Assembly: GCA_000818945.1 (NCBI GenBank)
Contig: KN805393.1
Span: forward strand, 1-64,000
Reading direction: 5' to 3'
DNA length: 64,000 bases
Source of the DNA: Schizochytrium sp. CCTCC M209059
Taxonomy: Eukaryota; Sar; Bigyra; Thraustochytrida; Thraustochytriidae
Of this stretch, positions 10,308 through 19,896 are shown in pieces. The notes beneath the pieces are model-generated. The model searched no databases. It was not told the origin of the DNA and saw nothing but the letters and a program-made list of their open reading frames with translations. A program made the position numbers and the translations under genes. Positions within the stretch are counted from its first letter, which is position 1. Every line of letters starts with the position of its first letter.

Positions 10308-11709
10308 TCTCAGGCTCTTTTCGTCGTCTTTTTCCTGTTTTGGTTTGTCAATGCAAATGTTTTCATGAGCCGATCTCGACAAGTTGCATGCATGTGACGT
10401 GACGGCAGAGATCTGGGAACAGGGCCAGGAAAGCGGCTATGGGTGCAGACAGCCTTGCCTAGGAATCTTTACCATTGTATGCAAGTTTGTCAGTCATGTG
10501 TCGTGCGCCTGCCAAGGACTACTGAAGATCCCAAGACAAAGCAAAAGAGCCCAAAAAAAGTTTTGCAAAAGCATCTTGGGAAATCTGTCTGAATGTTCAT
10601 GGAAATGCAACGTCTTATTTATTCGCTTGTTATACAGATGAGGCATCAAAGGCAGAACGTCTTGTATCGCCTCACACCACTCGATTTGCGACTATGGTTG
10701 AAATAAAGTTAGCTTTGAGAATCGTCAATCGAAACATTCCCCTGTGCAACCACGGTGCGAATTCTTACCTCAGATCGATGCTTTTTTGCTGAGGAAAACG
10801 AACGCGAGATCACGATTACTTTCTTCAACCTCGTAGCTTCGATGTCACCGGTATTCGCCCCTGGAGCCACCACGCCTGCATTGTGATCAAGAAAAGCTGA
10901 AATGACTTCAATGTGTCTAATTCTCCTTACTTTAATTCTCTCGTTGGTCTCATGAAGCGCTGCTTCGCCAGAGCTTGCTTCTTCGCCTGTTCGAGTACCT
11001 CTTTGCGAGAATCCGAGTGCGAGAAGACGGGTCTGCACGGTAAAACTCTTTGCAATTTCCCTTTTTCTCAATGTCTGAACGATGGAGCGAGGGAGACTCG
11101 CACTCAAGAAATACAATGATGACTTATGATGCCAATGAGAGCCGGCTCGTCTGTTGCTCACGACTAGGCTTTACTCCCGGCAAAACCAGGAAAGGAATCC
11201 TTGCACGGGCCGAGACCGCCAGCCCCCCAACCCGAAACGTCTCAACGTTTCGTAACCCCGTCGTAACTCTCGCAGTTAGTCGATGGATCAGTCAGTCAAT
11301 CACTCGTTGTCACTCAATCGCTCGATGAATCAATCGTCCATCGCCGAGTTTTGTCTGCCACTGGTCGTCGCGCATCCCGCGAGGCCCGGGCAGAACGCGC
11401 GAGCGCGGCCAGTCCAGCAGCCGGGCCCTGCGCGCGAAGCCCGCGTTGCACGTCGCGGCGCGTCGCGCCCAGCGGCAGCCCGCGCCGAGGTCAGACCACC
11501 CGAGGAGCCGCGAGGCGACACGAGGTGGACGCGCGCGGGAGAAGAAGAAACCCTCGGGCGGGCGAGGCGAGCCGCGCACGGAGCTCCGGCGCTTCGTAGC
11601 GCGCGTGTGCGTGTGCGTGTGTGTGTGCACGTGGTCGAAAGCGAGAGCGAGAGCTAGAGCGAGAGCTAGAGCGGGAGCATCGAGTTCGTCCTTTGTCCCA
11701 GGAGCAGAG
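10308..11709. other. long divergent intergenic region with weak coding signs
   Basis: This region separates the minus-strand lectin gene from the plus-strand gene starting at 11710. A minus-strand open frame at 10709-11161 (150 codons) has no recognisable domain. Within it, about 10931-11064 in another minus-strand frame reads as a basic helix-like peptide (EVLEQAKKQALAKQRF) ending at a GTAAGG donor, so a small spliced gene is possible. From 11580 on there are GT-rich and GAGAGCTAGAGC tandem repeats, probably the 5' UTR of the next gene. Confidence 0.4.
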
Positions 11710-12708
11710 ATGGTCGCCAAGAGAAGCCGCGCCGCGGACCCTGAGAACAAAGCGGGGCACAAGCGCCGCGTCAAACGCGGGCAAGAGACCGAGAAGGACG
11801 GAGATGTCGAGATCGTAGACGAAGGAGTCGCGCAGCACTCGACGCAGGGAGCTTCCGCCAGCAGTGAAGCAACAGTTTCGACGCAGGAACTCGGGCGGAT
11901 GTTTGGCTGGCAAGACTCGATCCTCCTCAACTTGCCGTCTGCACAGAGCAAGAAGAGCTCCAGCCCTGACGTGCTGACAGAAGGAAATGTCGCTGCGATC
12001 TCAAAGGCTATGCACACAGCGGTGCACTCGATTGCTTCTAGCCTCTATCCCGGCAATCCCGAATTTGCTATTGCGCAGGCTTTTCCGGACACACAAAAGT
12101 CCTCTGGGTTTGACGACGCCTGCCAGATGATTGCGCAAAAGGCGTCGAAACGATCGGCAGAGGGACGCGTGGTTCGAGCACTTCTCACGTCGCTCTTGCC
12201 GGAGGATGAGCTTGCTGTCCTGCAAGACAGTGGTAGTCTTCAAGCAAGCAGCCCCGACTTTGCGCGGGAGCGCCAAGACTATGAGAGCTTGCTCGCTTCC
12301 GGCAAGCTCTTACCGTCTGTCTCTGCATCCTCATCCTCATCTGCGTCGAAGGCAAAGTCCACAGCACCTAAAGCTCAGGCCCAAGCGCCGCCGTACGTCC
12401 CACTGGAAACGAACGCGAACGTGGAGGCGCTCTCCAAGAAGGACCCAGTGGCCGCTGCGGTATTGCTTCCGAAGACGGGCTCTGGACGCGGTCGCAAAGG
12501 AATGGACCCCCAGTTTGCCAGTGAGGTTGAGGTGCTTGTCATTGAGAACCCTGGCGTCAAGCCAAAAGAACTTGTCCGTATCTTCCACGAGCGCCACCGT
12601 GAGCCGAGGCCGGCATCCTTTCCGACCGAGAAGCAGATTCGTGCTAAAATTGCGAACTTCAAAACCAAATACAGGCTCGCTGCGCTTGCTCAAGAAACCC
12701 AGGAGTAA
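11710..12708 (+). CDS. uncharacterised basic, probably nuclear protein
   Basis: A 332-aa protein that I do not recognise. The open frame reaches back to 11446, but that part is Arg/Ala low-complexity sequence over tandem repeats. The ATG at 11710 (GCAGAGATGG context) begins a typical basic N-terminus with a bipartite nuclear-localisation-like run (KRSRAA...KRRVKR). Residues about 60-200 look helical (FGWQDSILLNLPSAQ, ACQMIAQKASKR). A Ser/Ala/Gln linker follows. The last 70 residues form a compact basic helical module (EVLVIENPGVKPKELVRIFHERH, then KQIRAKIANFKTKYR) that resembles small DNA- or chromatin-binding helical domains without matching one I can name. A nuclear role is inference only. 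Confidence 0.7.
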   Translation: MVAKRSRAADPENKAGHKRRVKRGQETEKDGDVEIVDEGVAQHSTQGASASSEATVSTQELGRMFGWQDSILLNLPSAQSKKSSSPDVLTEGNVAAISKAMHTAVHSIASSLYPGNPEFAIAQAFPDTQKSSGFDDACQMIAQKASKRSAEGRVVRALLTSLLPEDELAVLQDSGSLQASSPDFARERQDYESLLASGKLLPSVSASSSSSASKAKSTAPKAQAQAPPYVPLETNANVEALSKKDPVAAAVLLPKTGSGRGRKGMDPQFASEVEVLVIENPGVKPKELVRIFHERHREPRPASFPTEKQIRAKIANFKTKYRLAALAQETQE

Positions 12709-13567
12709 GACTATCAACAGGAGCGAAACGCCCGCATGTCTCTTCAGGAATAGGATGTTGTCCAAGCGCCGAAACGGTACGCGCTGCATTCATTCATTTG
12801 CTTGAATGCTTTGTGGCCGGACTGCGCGCCGCACGCGTTACCCGCATCAGGTTCCCCGACGGAGCTTTGATTCACGTTGACGCGTCGTTTGGCAGGTCGA
12901 TCAGACCTCGGTCGGAGTAGGTGATGATCATAGGAAAAATCACATTTTATCAGGCAGTTGAAATGTTGTTCGTTGGTTTGTTTGTTTTGCGAAAAGACTC
13001 GCTTTCCTTCATCTCTTCCTCTCAACGGACGGTCGGTCGGTCGGTCGGTCGGTCGGTTGGAGAGAATTCCGATTTTGGCTAGCATCTCAAAACGAAATGC
13101 TTGCGTTCAAACTTGCCTTGATTTGGAAGAGAGAGGGGAGAAGCGAGCTGTCGTGGGCGTTTCCAGGGTGATGTTGAAATCCAAAACCATGATATGGGGC
13201 TTTGCCTTTATTAGCTCGGTCAACAACAAACGAGGCAATAGGAACAAAGCGTACTTTACTTGACTGTACTTGAAAGGTTTCCATTCGTTGTTTCCAAAAA
13301 TACTTAGATCCAATGTTATTGACAAGAAGCAAGTGAAGCTTATTTTTGGTTTTCAGTAATTATGAGACGAGAACATACGAGGCGACGGGGACAGAGTATA
13401 GGCTTGATTTTATTATAAATTTCATATTCTTAAAGTTCACAGTCATAGTCATTCGTTGCTTCACTCACGAATCGTGAATCTAGATTTGACTTTGGCCTAG
13501 GCCTAAGCCCTCGGAAGACTTGGCCAGACAGATAGAGATAGAGATGATGAAGAGGAAAAGAAGAAGT
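12709..13567. other. convergent intergenic region, no gene seen
   Basis: The region lies between the 3' ends of two converging genes. It contains a GGTC tetranucleotide run at 13031-13058 and the palindrome TAGGCCTA at 13498-13505. The minus strand at 13087-13332 has open frames of 70-80 codons that I could not tie to a start, splice sites or a family. Confidence 0.5.
13031..13058. repeat. GGTC tetranucleotide microsatellite
   Basis: About six to seven tandem GGTC/CGGT units in noncoding sequence. Confidence 0.85.
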
Positions 13568-14434
13568 TTAGACGAGCGCGCCCGCATTCATTTGAAAGAA
13601 TTCACCAGGAAAGTGCTCGGTCGCGCCGCGCGACTCAACGACCAGTCGCAAAAAGTGGTCTACTCGAGCGAGGTCGCCGTTCCCTTTGAGAACAGATGTC
13701 GTAGTACACTCGAAGCCAAGTGTCTTGGCAACGTCTGGAAGACGGCTTGCGCGCCAGCCGCGCACAAGGTCAAGCTTGGTCCCGATGACAATCACCGGAA
13801 GCCCGTTGATGCGGTTTTCTGAAGATATGCCCGAAGAGGTAGCACTGCCGCCTGTATTGCCGATACCAGACATGCCGATGCCGAGGATGCCATTCAAGCT
13901 GTAGCCAGAAGAATGGCTTCGCTGGTAAATACCAGGATTATTGGCGGGGGCGGCACGCGGTTGTGCGACGGGAGCAAGCGGTACGCTCGGCTTGACCTTT
14001 TCGCGAACCTCAGCAACCCACTTGCGAAGATTGGAAAAACTCTTGTAGTTTGACATGTCGTACACGAGCATGATGCCATCCACGTGCTGATAATACATGG
14101 ATCTGCTGAGCTCATGGTTCTTGTGGCAGCCAACGTCGAGGAACTCGATGAAGAAGCTATCGTTTTCCCCGTCGCCGCCCTCGGTGAGGCCACTGCTACT
14201 ACCTCCGACGATGCCGCCGCCTGCACCGTCTCCGTAGGCACCGCCCGTGGCCACGTTGCTGCTGGTGCGCAGGAGCTGCGACCTGCGCATGAGCCGAACG
14301 TCAATGTTGCAGCCTACCGTCCACTCGGGCGCGCGCAGCGGCTCACGATGGCATAAGTAGTGCACGAGCGAGGTCTTACCAACGCCCGAGTCCCCTAGGA
14401 CAAGGACGCGGCCCCGCGTCGGAGCGGTTGCCAT
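13568..14434 (-). CDS. RABL3: RABL3-like small GTPase
   Basis: A 288-aa single-exon gene. VLVLGDSGVGKTSLVHYLCH is the P-loop (GxxxxGKT/S) and is nearly the RABL3 signature. EWTVGCN matches RABL3's W-T-V-G-C switch I. FLDVGCHKN stands at switch II, and VIVIGTKLDLV replaces the canonical NKxD with TKLD, as is usual in this family. The C-terminus FPGEFFQMNAGAL resembles the FP-R..GAGTL end of RABL3, and there is no prenylation cysteine. Between switch II and the TKLD motif is a long Gly/Ser-rich insert. RABL3 homologues act in prenylation-chaperone control and signalling in animals; plant relatives (LIP1) act in clock input. The switch-II DxxG has Cys where Gly is expected, so nucleotide hydrolysis may be altered. 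The ATG at 14434 sits 11 codons before the P-loop; an upstream in-frame ATG at 14464 is possible. Confidence 0.85.
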   Translation of the reverse strand: MATAPTRGRVLVLGDSGVGKTSLVHYLCHREPLRAPEWTVGCNIDVRLMRRSQLLRTSSNVATGGAYGDGAGGGIVGGSSSGLTEGGDGENDSFFIEFLDVGCHKNHELSRSMYYQHVDGIMLVYDMSNYKSFSNLRKWVAEVREKVKPSVPLAPVAQPRAAPANNPGIYQRSHSSGYSLNGILGIGMSGIGNTGGSATSSGISSENRINGLPVIVIGTKLDLVRGWRASRLPDVAKTLGFECTTTSVLKGNGDLARVDHFLRLVVESRGATEHFPGEFFQMNAGALV

Positions 14435-14828
14435 GATCTGCAATGATCTTCGGTTTACATACATGGAGAAAGAAATGATGAACCACCACCCTTCAAACGT
14501 CGTGTTGAGGACTCGGACGCGGGATGATCGTCTAACCTCAGAATGATCAAGGGAAGGCGATGTGATACGGACTCCAAAGACGCCATTGTATTCATGGTAA
14601 AGTACAAGTGGAAATGCATGTATTGGATTTGGCGAAAAGCAAAGTTTTTTTTTTTTGCGTTCCTCGAAGGCGTCTTATCACAACACGGTGGTATCTGGCA
14701 TTGCAAGACGCGCGAGGCGATCCTGTTTCTCGTAGGCAGGAACAAGTCTGCAAAGAAAAAAAAAACAATCAATGTATATGTTTGTTTGGCTTGGCTCGAC
14801 TTCGGTAGACATACCACCAAAGTAGGTC
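14435..14828. other. intergenic, no gene seen
   Basis: The gap lies between two minus-strand genes and holds the oligopeptidase 3' flank and the RABL3 promoter. It has an oligo-T run near 14645 and an oligo-A run near 14756. No supported coding frame. Confidence 0.55.
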
Positions 14829-17063
14829 CTAAAGTTTGGCATGTTCGGCCTGCGCCTCGTCGTCGAGACCAGAGTGGCGCAAGAGAGCATCTGCTGTGGC
14901 TTCACGACCGCGAAAGCTGCGGAAAACCTCGGCAGGATGCGTACCGCCACCCAGGCTAAGCACGGTGTCCCGGAAGCGGCGTCCTGTGGCCGCAAGCGCG
15001 TCAGCGTCGTCAAGGCCCGCCTCCTCAAAAGCAGCAAATGCGTCGGCGGACATGATCTCAGAGTACTTGTACGAGTAATAACCTGCTGCGTAACCTCCTG
15101 CCATAATGTGCTCGAATGCGCAAAGAAAACGGTCTTCAGGCAAGGGGTCGAGCACTGCAAACTCTTGCATGACGGAGCGTTGGAGGGCAATAGGGTCGTC
15201 ACGGGAGGCGTCAAACTCGGGCGAGTGCAGACGCATGTCGAGAGCTGCGAACTGAAGCTGGCGCAGCATCATGAGCGCAGCGTGATGATGACGGGCAGCG
15301 ACGACTTTGTCAAATAGTGCGTCTGGCAAGGTCTCGCCAGTCTCGTAATGCTTGGCAAAGGCCATAAGCGTGGCGCGATCGTAGCAAAAGTTCTCCATAA
15401 ACTGCGAAGGGATCTCGACAGCGTCCCACTCAACGTTGGAGATGCCGGCAGCAGGTGCATGCTCGACCGTGGTGCACATGTGCTGCAGACCGTGCCCGAA
15501 TTCGTGAAAGAGCGTCTCGACATCGGAAAAGGTCATGAGGCTCGGCTTATCACCGATGGGCGGTGAGCCATTGCACACAAGGTAAGCGACTGGGCTTTGT
15601 CCGAGAACGCGGCTGCGGCCAATGGCCGGAGACATCCAGGCCCCACCTCGCTTCTCTCCCGTGCGGACATAAGGGTCGAGGTAAAAGGACGCAAGGCGGT
15701 TGCCCGAAGCACGATCCTCGAGGTGGAAAAAGCGAACGGCTTCATCCCAGACAGGGACCTCGCCATCTGCTGCTACAATGCGAACATCAAAGACGCGCTC
15801 TGTGAGCTGAAAGAGGCCGCGCAGCACGGACTCGAGTGGAAAATACGGACGAAGTTCCTCTTGAGAAAAGCCAAAAAGCTCTTGCTTTTGTTTTTCGGAC
15901 CAAAAGGGGACATCCCAAAGAGTGAGGTCGCCCTCGTGACCGTTCTCAGCAGCAAAGCGAGTCACCTCTTGCAGTTCACGCTCCGCAGGGGCACGCGACT
16001 TGGCGTTGAGAAAGTGAATCATGTCCATGACGGCTTGCGGAGAGTCCGCCATCTTGGAAGCGAGCGATTGCTGCGCGTACGACTCGAAGCCAAGCATCGC
16101 AGAGGTTTTGGCGCGAATCTCGAGGATGCGACGAATGATGGGCGTGTTGTCGACGTCGCCAGAGGAGGCACGGCTAATGTAGGCGCGGTACACCTTTTCG
16201 CGGACATCGCGATCCTTAGCGAAGCGCATTACTGCAATAAAGGTTGGTCCGTCGAGGGTGGCGATCCAGGGCCCTTCCGTTGCGGTGGCGGCCTCGCTGC
16301 CTTCTTCACGACGCGCGGCCTCGGCCATGCCCTCGAGGGCTGACTCGGGAAGCCCCTCAACCTGCGCGGGTTCGGTGAGTTTGAGCTTGAAGGCTTTCGT
16401 CGCGTCAAGCACATTGTTGGAGAACTGCGTCGCGAGTTGCGACTGTTCGCGCTTGAGGTCATTGAAGGTGGCGCGTTCTTCTTCGGGAAGGCCGATACCT
16501 GAGCGCTCCATGCCCTCGATCTCTTTCTTTACGATGCGGCGTTGCACAGGGTCCAGGGAGTCCTGGTCAATGCTCTTGAGGGCGTCAAAGAGGGCCTTGG
16601 ACTGCGCCATCTTTTGGCCCACGGCAATGACCTTGGGGAGGAGCTCGGCGTGCGCGGCGCGCAGGGCGTCCGAGTTCTTGACCGACATCATGTGCGAGAC
16701 AAGTCCCCAGGCAAAACCCAAGGGCGCGTCGAGTTTTTCGGCAGCTTCGACCACATCCGCATAGGTCGCCTCGCGATCAAGGCCCGTCAAGCGCTGCTCC
16801 AGGTCTGCGAGGCCCTTGTCCAAGTCCTCGAGGCACTTTTCCACGCCCGGCGCCACATCTTCCACCCTAAAGGCGTCAAATCGCGGCACGCCGTCTTGCT
16901 CCAGCAGCGCGTTCACCTCGCCGCCGCCGCTGCTGCTGCTGCTGAGGCCCCTGGCGCCGTGGACCATGGTCGCCGCCGGCGCCGCGCAGAGCGTTTCTGC
17001 GCGCGCCCTGAGCGGCCTTGCTGCCGCTGCGAGCCACAGCGTCTGCGCCAGCCGTCGCCGCAT
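14829..17063 (-). CDS. mitochondrial-type M3A oligopeptidase (OOP / oligopeptidase A family)
   Basis: A 744-aa single-exon gene. The zinc site is LFHEFGHGLQHM near residues 516-527, with the third ligand region EWDAVEIPSQFMENF about 25 residues on. This HEFGH...E arrangement is the M3 thimet-oligopeptidase signature. The flanking helix-rich sequence (GGAWMSPAIGRSR, PVAYLVCNGSPP, GGYAAGYYSYKYSEIMSADAFAAFE) matches organellar oligopeptidase and bacterial PrlC. The N-terminus is Arg/Ala/Ser-rich without acidic residues (MRRRLAQTLWLAAAARPLRA), a likely mitochondrial presequence, so the first Met at 17063 is kept. It should degrade short peptides, including cleaved presequences, in the organelle. 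Length is normal for the family plus a targeting peptide. Confidence 0.92.
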   Translation of the reverse strand: MRRRLAQTLWLAAAARPLRARAETLCAAPAATMVHGARGLSSSSSGGGEVNALLEQDGVPRFDAFRVEDVAPGVEKCLEDLDKGLADLEQRLTGLDREATYADVVEAAEKLDAPLGFAWGLVSHMMSVKNSDALRAAHAELLPKVIAVGQKMAQSKALFDALKSIDQDSLDPVQRRIVKKEIEGMERSGIGLPEEERATFNDLKREQSQLATQFSNNVLDATKAFKLKLTEPAQVEGLPESALEGMAEAARREEGSEAATATEGPWIATLDGPTFIAVMRFAKDRDVREKVYRAYISRASSGDVDNTPIIRRILEIRAKTSAMLGFESYAQQSLASKMADSPQAVMDMIHFLNAKSRAPAERELQEVTRFAAENGHEGDLTLWDVPFWSEKQKQELFGFSQEELRPYFPLESVLRGLFQLTERVFDVRIVAADGEVPVWDEAVRFFHLEDRASGNRLASFYLDPYVRTGEKRGGAWMSPAIGRSRVLGQSPVAYLVCNGSPPIGDKPSLMTFSDVETLFHEFGHGLQHMCTTVEHAPAAGISNVEWDAVEIPSQFMENFCYDRATLMAFAKHYETGETLPDALFDKVVAARHHHAALMMLRQLQFAALDMRLHSPEFDASRDDPIALQRSVMQEFAVLDPLPEDRFLCAFEHIMAGGYAAGYYSYKYSEIMSADAFAAFEEAGLDDADALAATGRRFRDTVLSLGGGTHPAEVFRSFRGREATADALLRHSGLDDEAQAEHAKL

Positions 17064-18557
17064 ATCCGGCGCTCTCCTCTTTGCTCCCTTCCGCCCTTGC
17101 TCTGCTCGCGGCGTGCCTCCTCGTCTGTCTCAGGCTCCTCCGCGCTCGCTCTGTTCTGCGCCTTGATGATGTTCTTCGCGAACTAGACCTAGTAGGCCTA
17201 GGCCTGGGGCTATCTATCTATATCTATATATAGTTGACCTTTCTTTATCGATCATCATCAGGCCGCGCTTTCCTTGCCGCTAAAGCACGGCGCGATGAGG
17301 ACTTGGCCGCTCTCGACAGCGACTTCGGCCCTCGACCTGCCCCTCGTGCCCGCGGCAGCGGCCGCCAAGCCCCGCGCATCGACTGCGCCTGCGGCAAGGT
17401 GCGCTTATCTTTCGTCCCATCGTCGCCCCAGCGAGGCAGACGCGAGGACGCGAGGACTCGCATCGCCAGCTCTCCTCGAAGGTCAGTCAGGTCAGCTCAG
17501 GTCAGGGCAAGTCAGTCCCGACGACACCAGCTCCTGCTCATCCCTGGCGAGAGGTCTCGGGCCTGGCTTCGCCGGGCCCGGCCTGCGCGAGACGCGAATA
17601 TCTCGGTCCCTCCGCCTTTCGCCGCCGCAGCTGCCGCACTCGTACTCGCACTCGCACGCACTCTTCTTGCCGGCTCTCCCAAGACACCGATGCTTTTTAG
17701 TTGTTATACGTACTCGAGCGCCCGATCTTCTTCGAGGCCGAGCTCCTGCATCAAGAATCGATCAAGCAAGCATGGCACCACAATCAGCACAATGAGTCAA
17801 TTCTTGAGCATGCTGTCCTCGGTGCCATTTCTTGAGCCCGAGATCCCGCATCACGACCGTCAACGCACCAGCCAGCCAGCCAGCCAGCCAACCACGGCGC
17901 CACCATCAACCGCAACCCAGTCAACCCATCTCTGCATACGCAGCTGCTGCAGCAGCTTTCTCCTCCCCGTCCTCGCCGTCCAGCTCCCGCGCGATCACCA
18001 CTGCTCTGCTCCTCACCGCCTCAAAGATCCGTCCAGCTAGCTCGTATGCGCCATCGTCCATCTCAGCTCAGCTCTGATGCGCGTTGACTTCCTGCGCCTC
18101 CGGGCTCGGCTCGGGCCCGCGGTTCGACTTCCCGAGCTCGCTCCCGTTCCTCCCTCCCTCTTTCCCCGCCTCTCCCCTCCGAGGAACAGCGAAGACCTGC
18201 GAAGATCGGCGGCGACGTGGGCGCGGCGAGGCTCTCGGCGCTGCCTGCCGTGTCGACGTCGCCGGGGAAAGCTGCCTCGCCAAGGACATTCTTTCTGTGC
18301 TGCTCGCACGCAGCAGCCAAAGAAACCCGACTGAGGCGGGAAGATCGGCCGTCTGCGCCGTGCGGAACCCGGATCCGGGCTCGCAGAGGGCGACAGGACG
18401 GCGAGCGAGGCGGAGGGAGGAAACAAACGCGCAACGCGGACCGGGACGAGCGAGAGCCGCGGACGCGAGCACGGCGGACGAGCGGGCGGGCGAGCAGACG
18501 AGCGAGAAGCGGGGCGCGAGGGCGGACAGCAAGGCGCAGCCGAGCGCGGGAGGGAAG
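17064..18557. other. bidirectional promoter region, 1.5 kb
   Basis: This lies between the divergent starts of the M3 oligopeptidase and the glutathione-transferase gene. It is GC-rich and Ser/Arg/Pro-rich in translation, so long open frames (for example 17234-18040) are probably compositional. It holds the palindrome TAGGCCTA at 17193, a CAGC run at 17868-17891, and an open in-frame extension (18084-18557) upstream of the GST start. Confidence 0.5.
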
Positions 18558-19448
18558 ATGAGCGCGGGCGCGGAGCAGCAGGACACGGCAGGCCTCACAT
18601 GGCTCGAGGTGGCGGGCGTCGCCGGCCTGGCGCTCGTGGCTGGCATGGGCATCGTCAGGCCGCTGTACAAGCGCTTGGACTTTGCCGCAGGCGTCAAACT
18701 CGCGCGTAGTGGCTCCAACAGGACCACGAGCGGCGCGCGCGAGCAACGCAGCCTCCCCGTAGGCAAACACGCGCTCCAACTGTACTCGGCCGGCACGCCG
18801 AACGGCCAAAAGGTCACCGTGGCGCTCGAGGAGATGGGCCTGGCCTACGACGCCCACTTTATCAACATCGGCAGCGGCGACCAGTTTACCAGCGGCTTCG
18901 TCGATATCAACCCGAATAGCAAGATCCCCGCCCTTGTCGACCATGAAGGACCCGATGGCAAAGAGATTCGTGTCTTTGAGACGGCCTCAATCCTTCTCTA
19001 TCTTGCCGAAAAGTCGGGCAAGTTTGTTCCCAAGGACCCGGCCCAAAAGGTGGAGATGATGAACTGGATCATGTGGCTCCAGGGAGCCGCGCCGTATTTT
19101 GGACAGTTTGGCCATTTCACCAAGTATGCGAAAGTCAAGCTTGGATACCCGATCGAACGGTACTCGATGGAGGCGCAGCGTCTGCTCGACGTTCTCGACA
19201 AGCAGCTGGAGGGCAAGGACTTTATTCTCGGATCCGAGTACACCTTGGCGGACATCAACGCGATGCCTTGGATCAGCTGCCTTTCCCAGTTTTACAATGC
19301 CGATGAAACGCTCGAACTCGACTCGTACAAGAATGTGCAAAAGTGGCTGGCCCGCATCAAGTCGCGTCCTGCAGTGAAGCTTGGGATGCAGATTAATGGT
19401 TTTGGTGACAGCAAATACAGAAACCACTCCTCCTCGGGTTCCAAGTAA
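18558..19448 (+). CDS. nu-class (YghU/Ure2-like) glutathione transferase with N-terminal membrane anchor
   Basis: A 296-aa protein from the ATG at 18558. A hydrophobic segment near residues 14-35 (LEVAGVAGLALVAGMGIV) may anchor it or act as a targeting signal; bacterial YghU lacks this. The thioredoxin-fold half starts at LYSAGTPNGQKVTVALEEM and contains NPNSKIPALVD and FETASILLYLAEK. These are the hallmarks of YghU/YfcG/Ure2 proteins, in which the TPNG segment binds glutathione. The C-terminal helical half has WIMWLQGAAPYFGQFGHF and LADINAMPWI. The expected activity is glutathione-dependent disulfide or peroxide reduction. The frame stays open upstream to 18084, but that part is low-complexity. 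It converges with the TMTC-like gene. Confidence 0.88.
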   Translation: MSAGAEQQDTAGLTWLEVAGVAGLALVAGMGIVRPLYKRLDFAAGVKLARSGSNRTTSGAREQRSLPVGKHALQLYSAGTPNGQKVTVALEEMGLAYDAHFINIGSGDQFTSGFVDINPNSKIPALVDHEGPDGKEIRVFETASILLYLAEKSGKFVPKDPAQKVEMMNWIMWLQGAAPYFGQFGHFTKYAKVKLGYPIERYSMEAQRLLDVLDKQLEGKDFILGSEYTLADINAMPWISCLSQFYNADETLELDSYKNVQKWLARIKSRPAVKLGMQINGFGDSKYRNHSSSGSK

Positions 19449-19532
19449 AAACGAATCGAACAAAACCAAATAACAAGTAAAACATATCAAAAAAAGTTTC
19501 TCGTTGTCTTCTCTCGTTGTCTTCTCTCGTTG

Positions 19533-19570
<38 letters not shown>

Positions 19571-19896
19571 CTCTCTCTTTTCTTGAGTTTCGCACAAGAG
19601 AAGAGAATGAACACCGGCAACGTTTATTTATTCGAGGGCAGAATGGACCACGCAGACAAAGAAGACGAAGAAAAAGGAGAAACAAGATCGTATCCAATTT
19701 GTTCAAATCCCGGGCGTTGGAAGAAACAATCACAAACGTGTTCGCGCCCAAGTCTGATCAGGATCCATGCAAAAGCTGCAAATCAGCACGAATACGCGCG
19801 GTCCGTCTTGTAACAGTCCCTCTCCCACATCCCTTCCCTCTAAAAAAGAAAGGCTTATTTCCTTCAGAGCAGTAGGTCATGGCCTCTAGCCAAAGC
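19449..19896. other. convergent 3' intergenic region with CT repeats
   Basis: The 3' ends of the GST and TMTC-like genes face each other here. Three copies of a 13-bp TCGTTGTCTTCTC motif (about 19500-19540) run into a CT dinucleotide array to about 19575. No gene seen. Confidence 0.6.
19500..19578. repeat. 13-bp tandem repeat merging into CT microsatellite
   Basis: Three near-identical TCGTTGTCTTCTC units are followed by a CT/CTTT run. The array is noncoding and lies just past the GST stop codon. Confidence 0.8.

Noticed and set aside
12131..12805. 224-codon plus-strand frame overlapping the basic nuclear protein
   Set aside because: It is Arg/Pro-rich and frame-shifted relative to a more protein-like frame.
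15597..16343. 248-codon plus-strand frame opposite the M3 oligopeptidase
   Set aside because: It is antisense to a well-recognised enzyme and has no domain.
17234..18040. 268-codon plus-strand frame in the divergent promoter
   Set aside because: It is Ser/Arg/Pro-rich without domains, and it overlaps another open frame of similar length.
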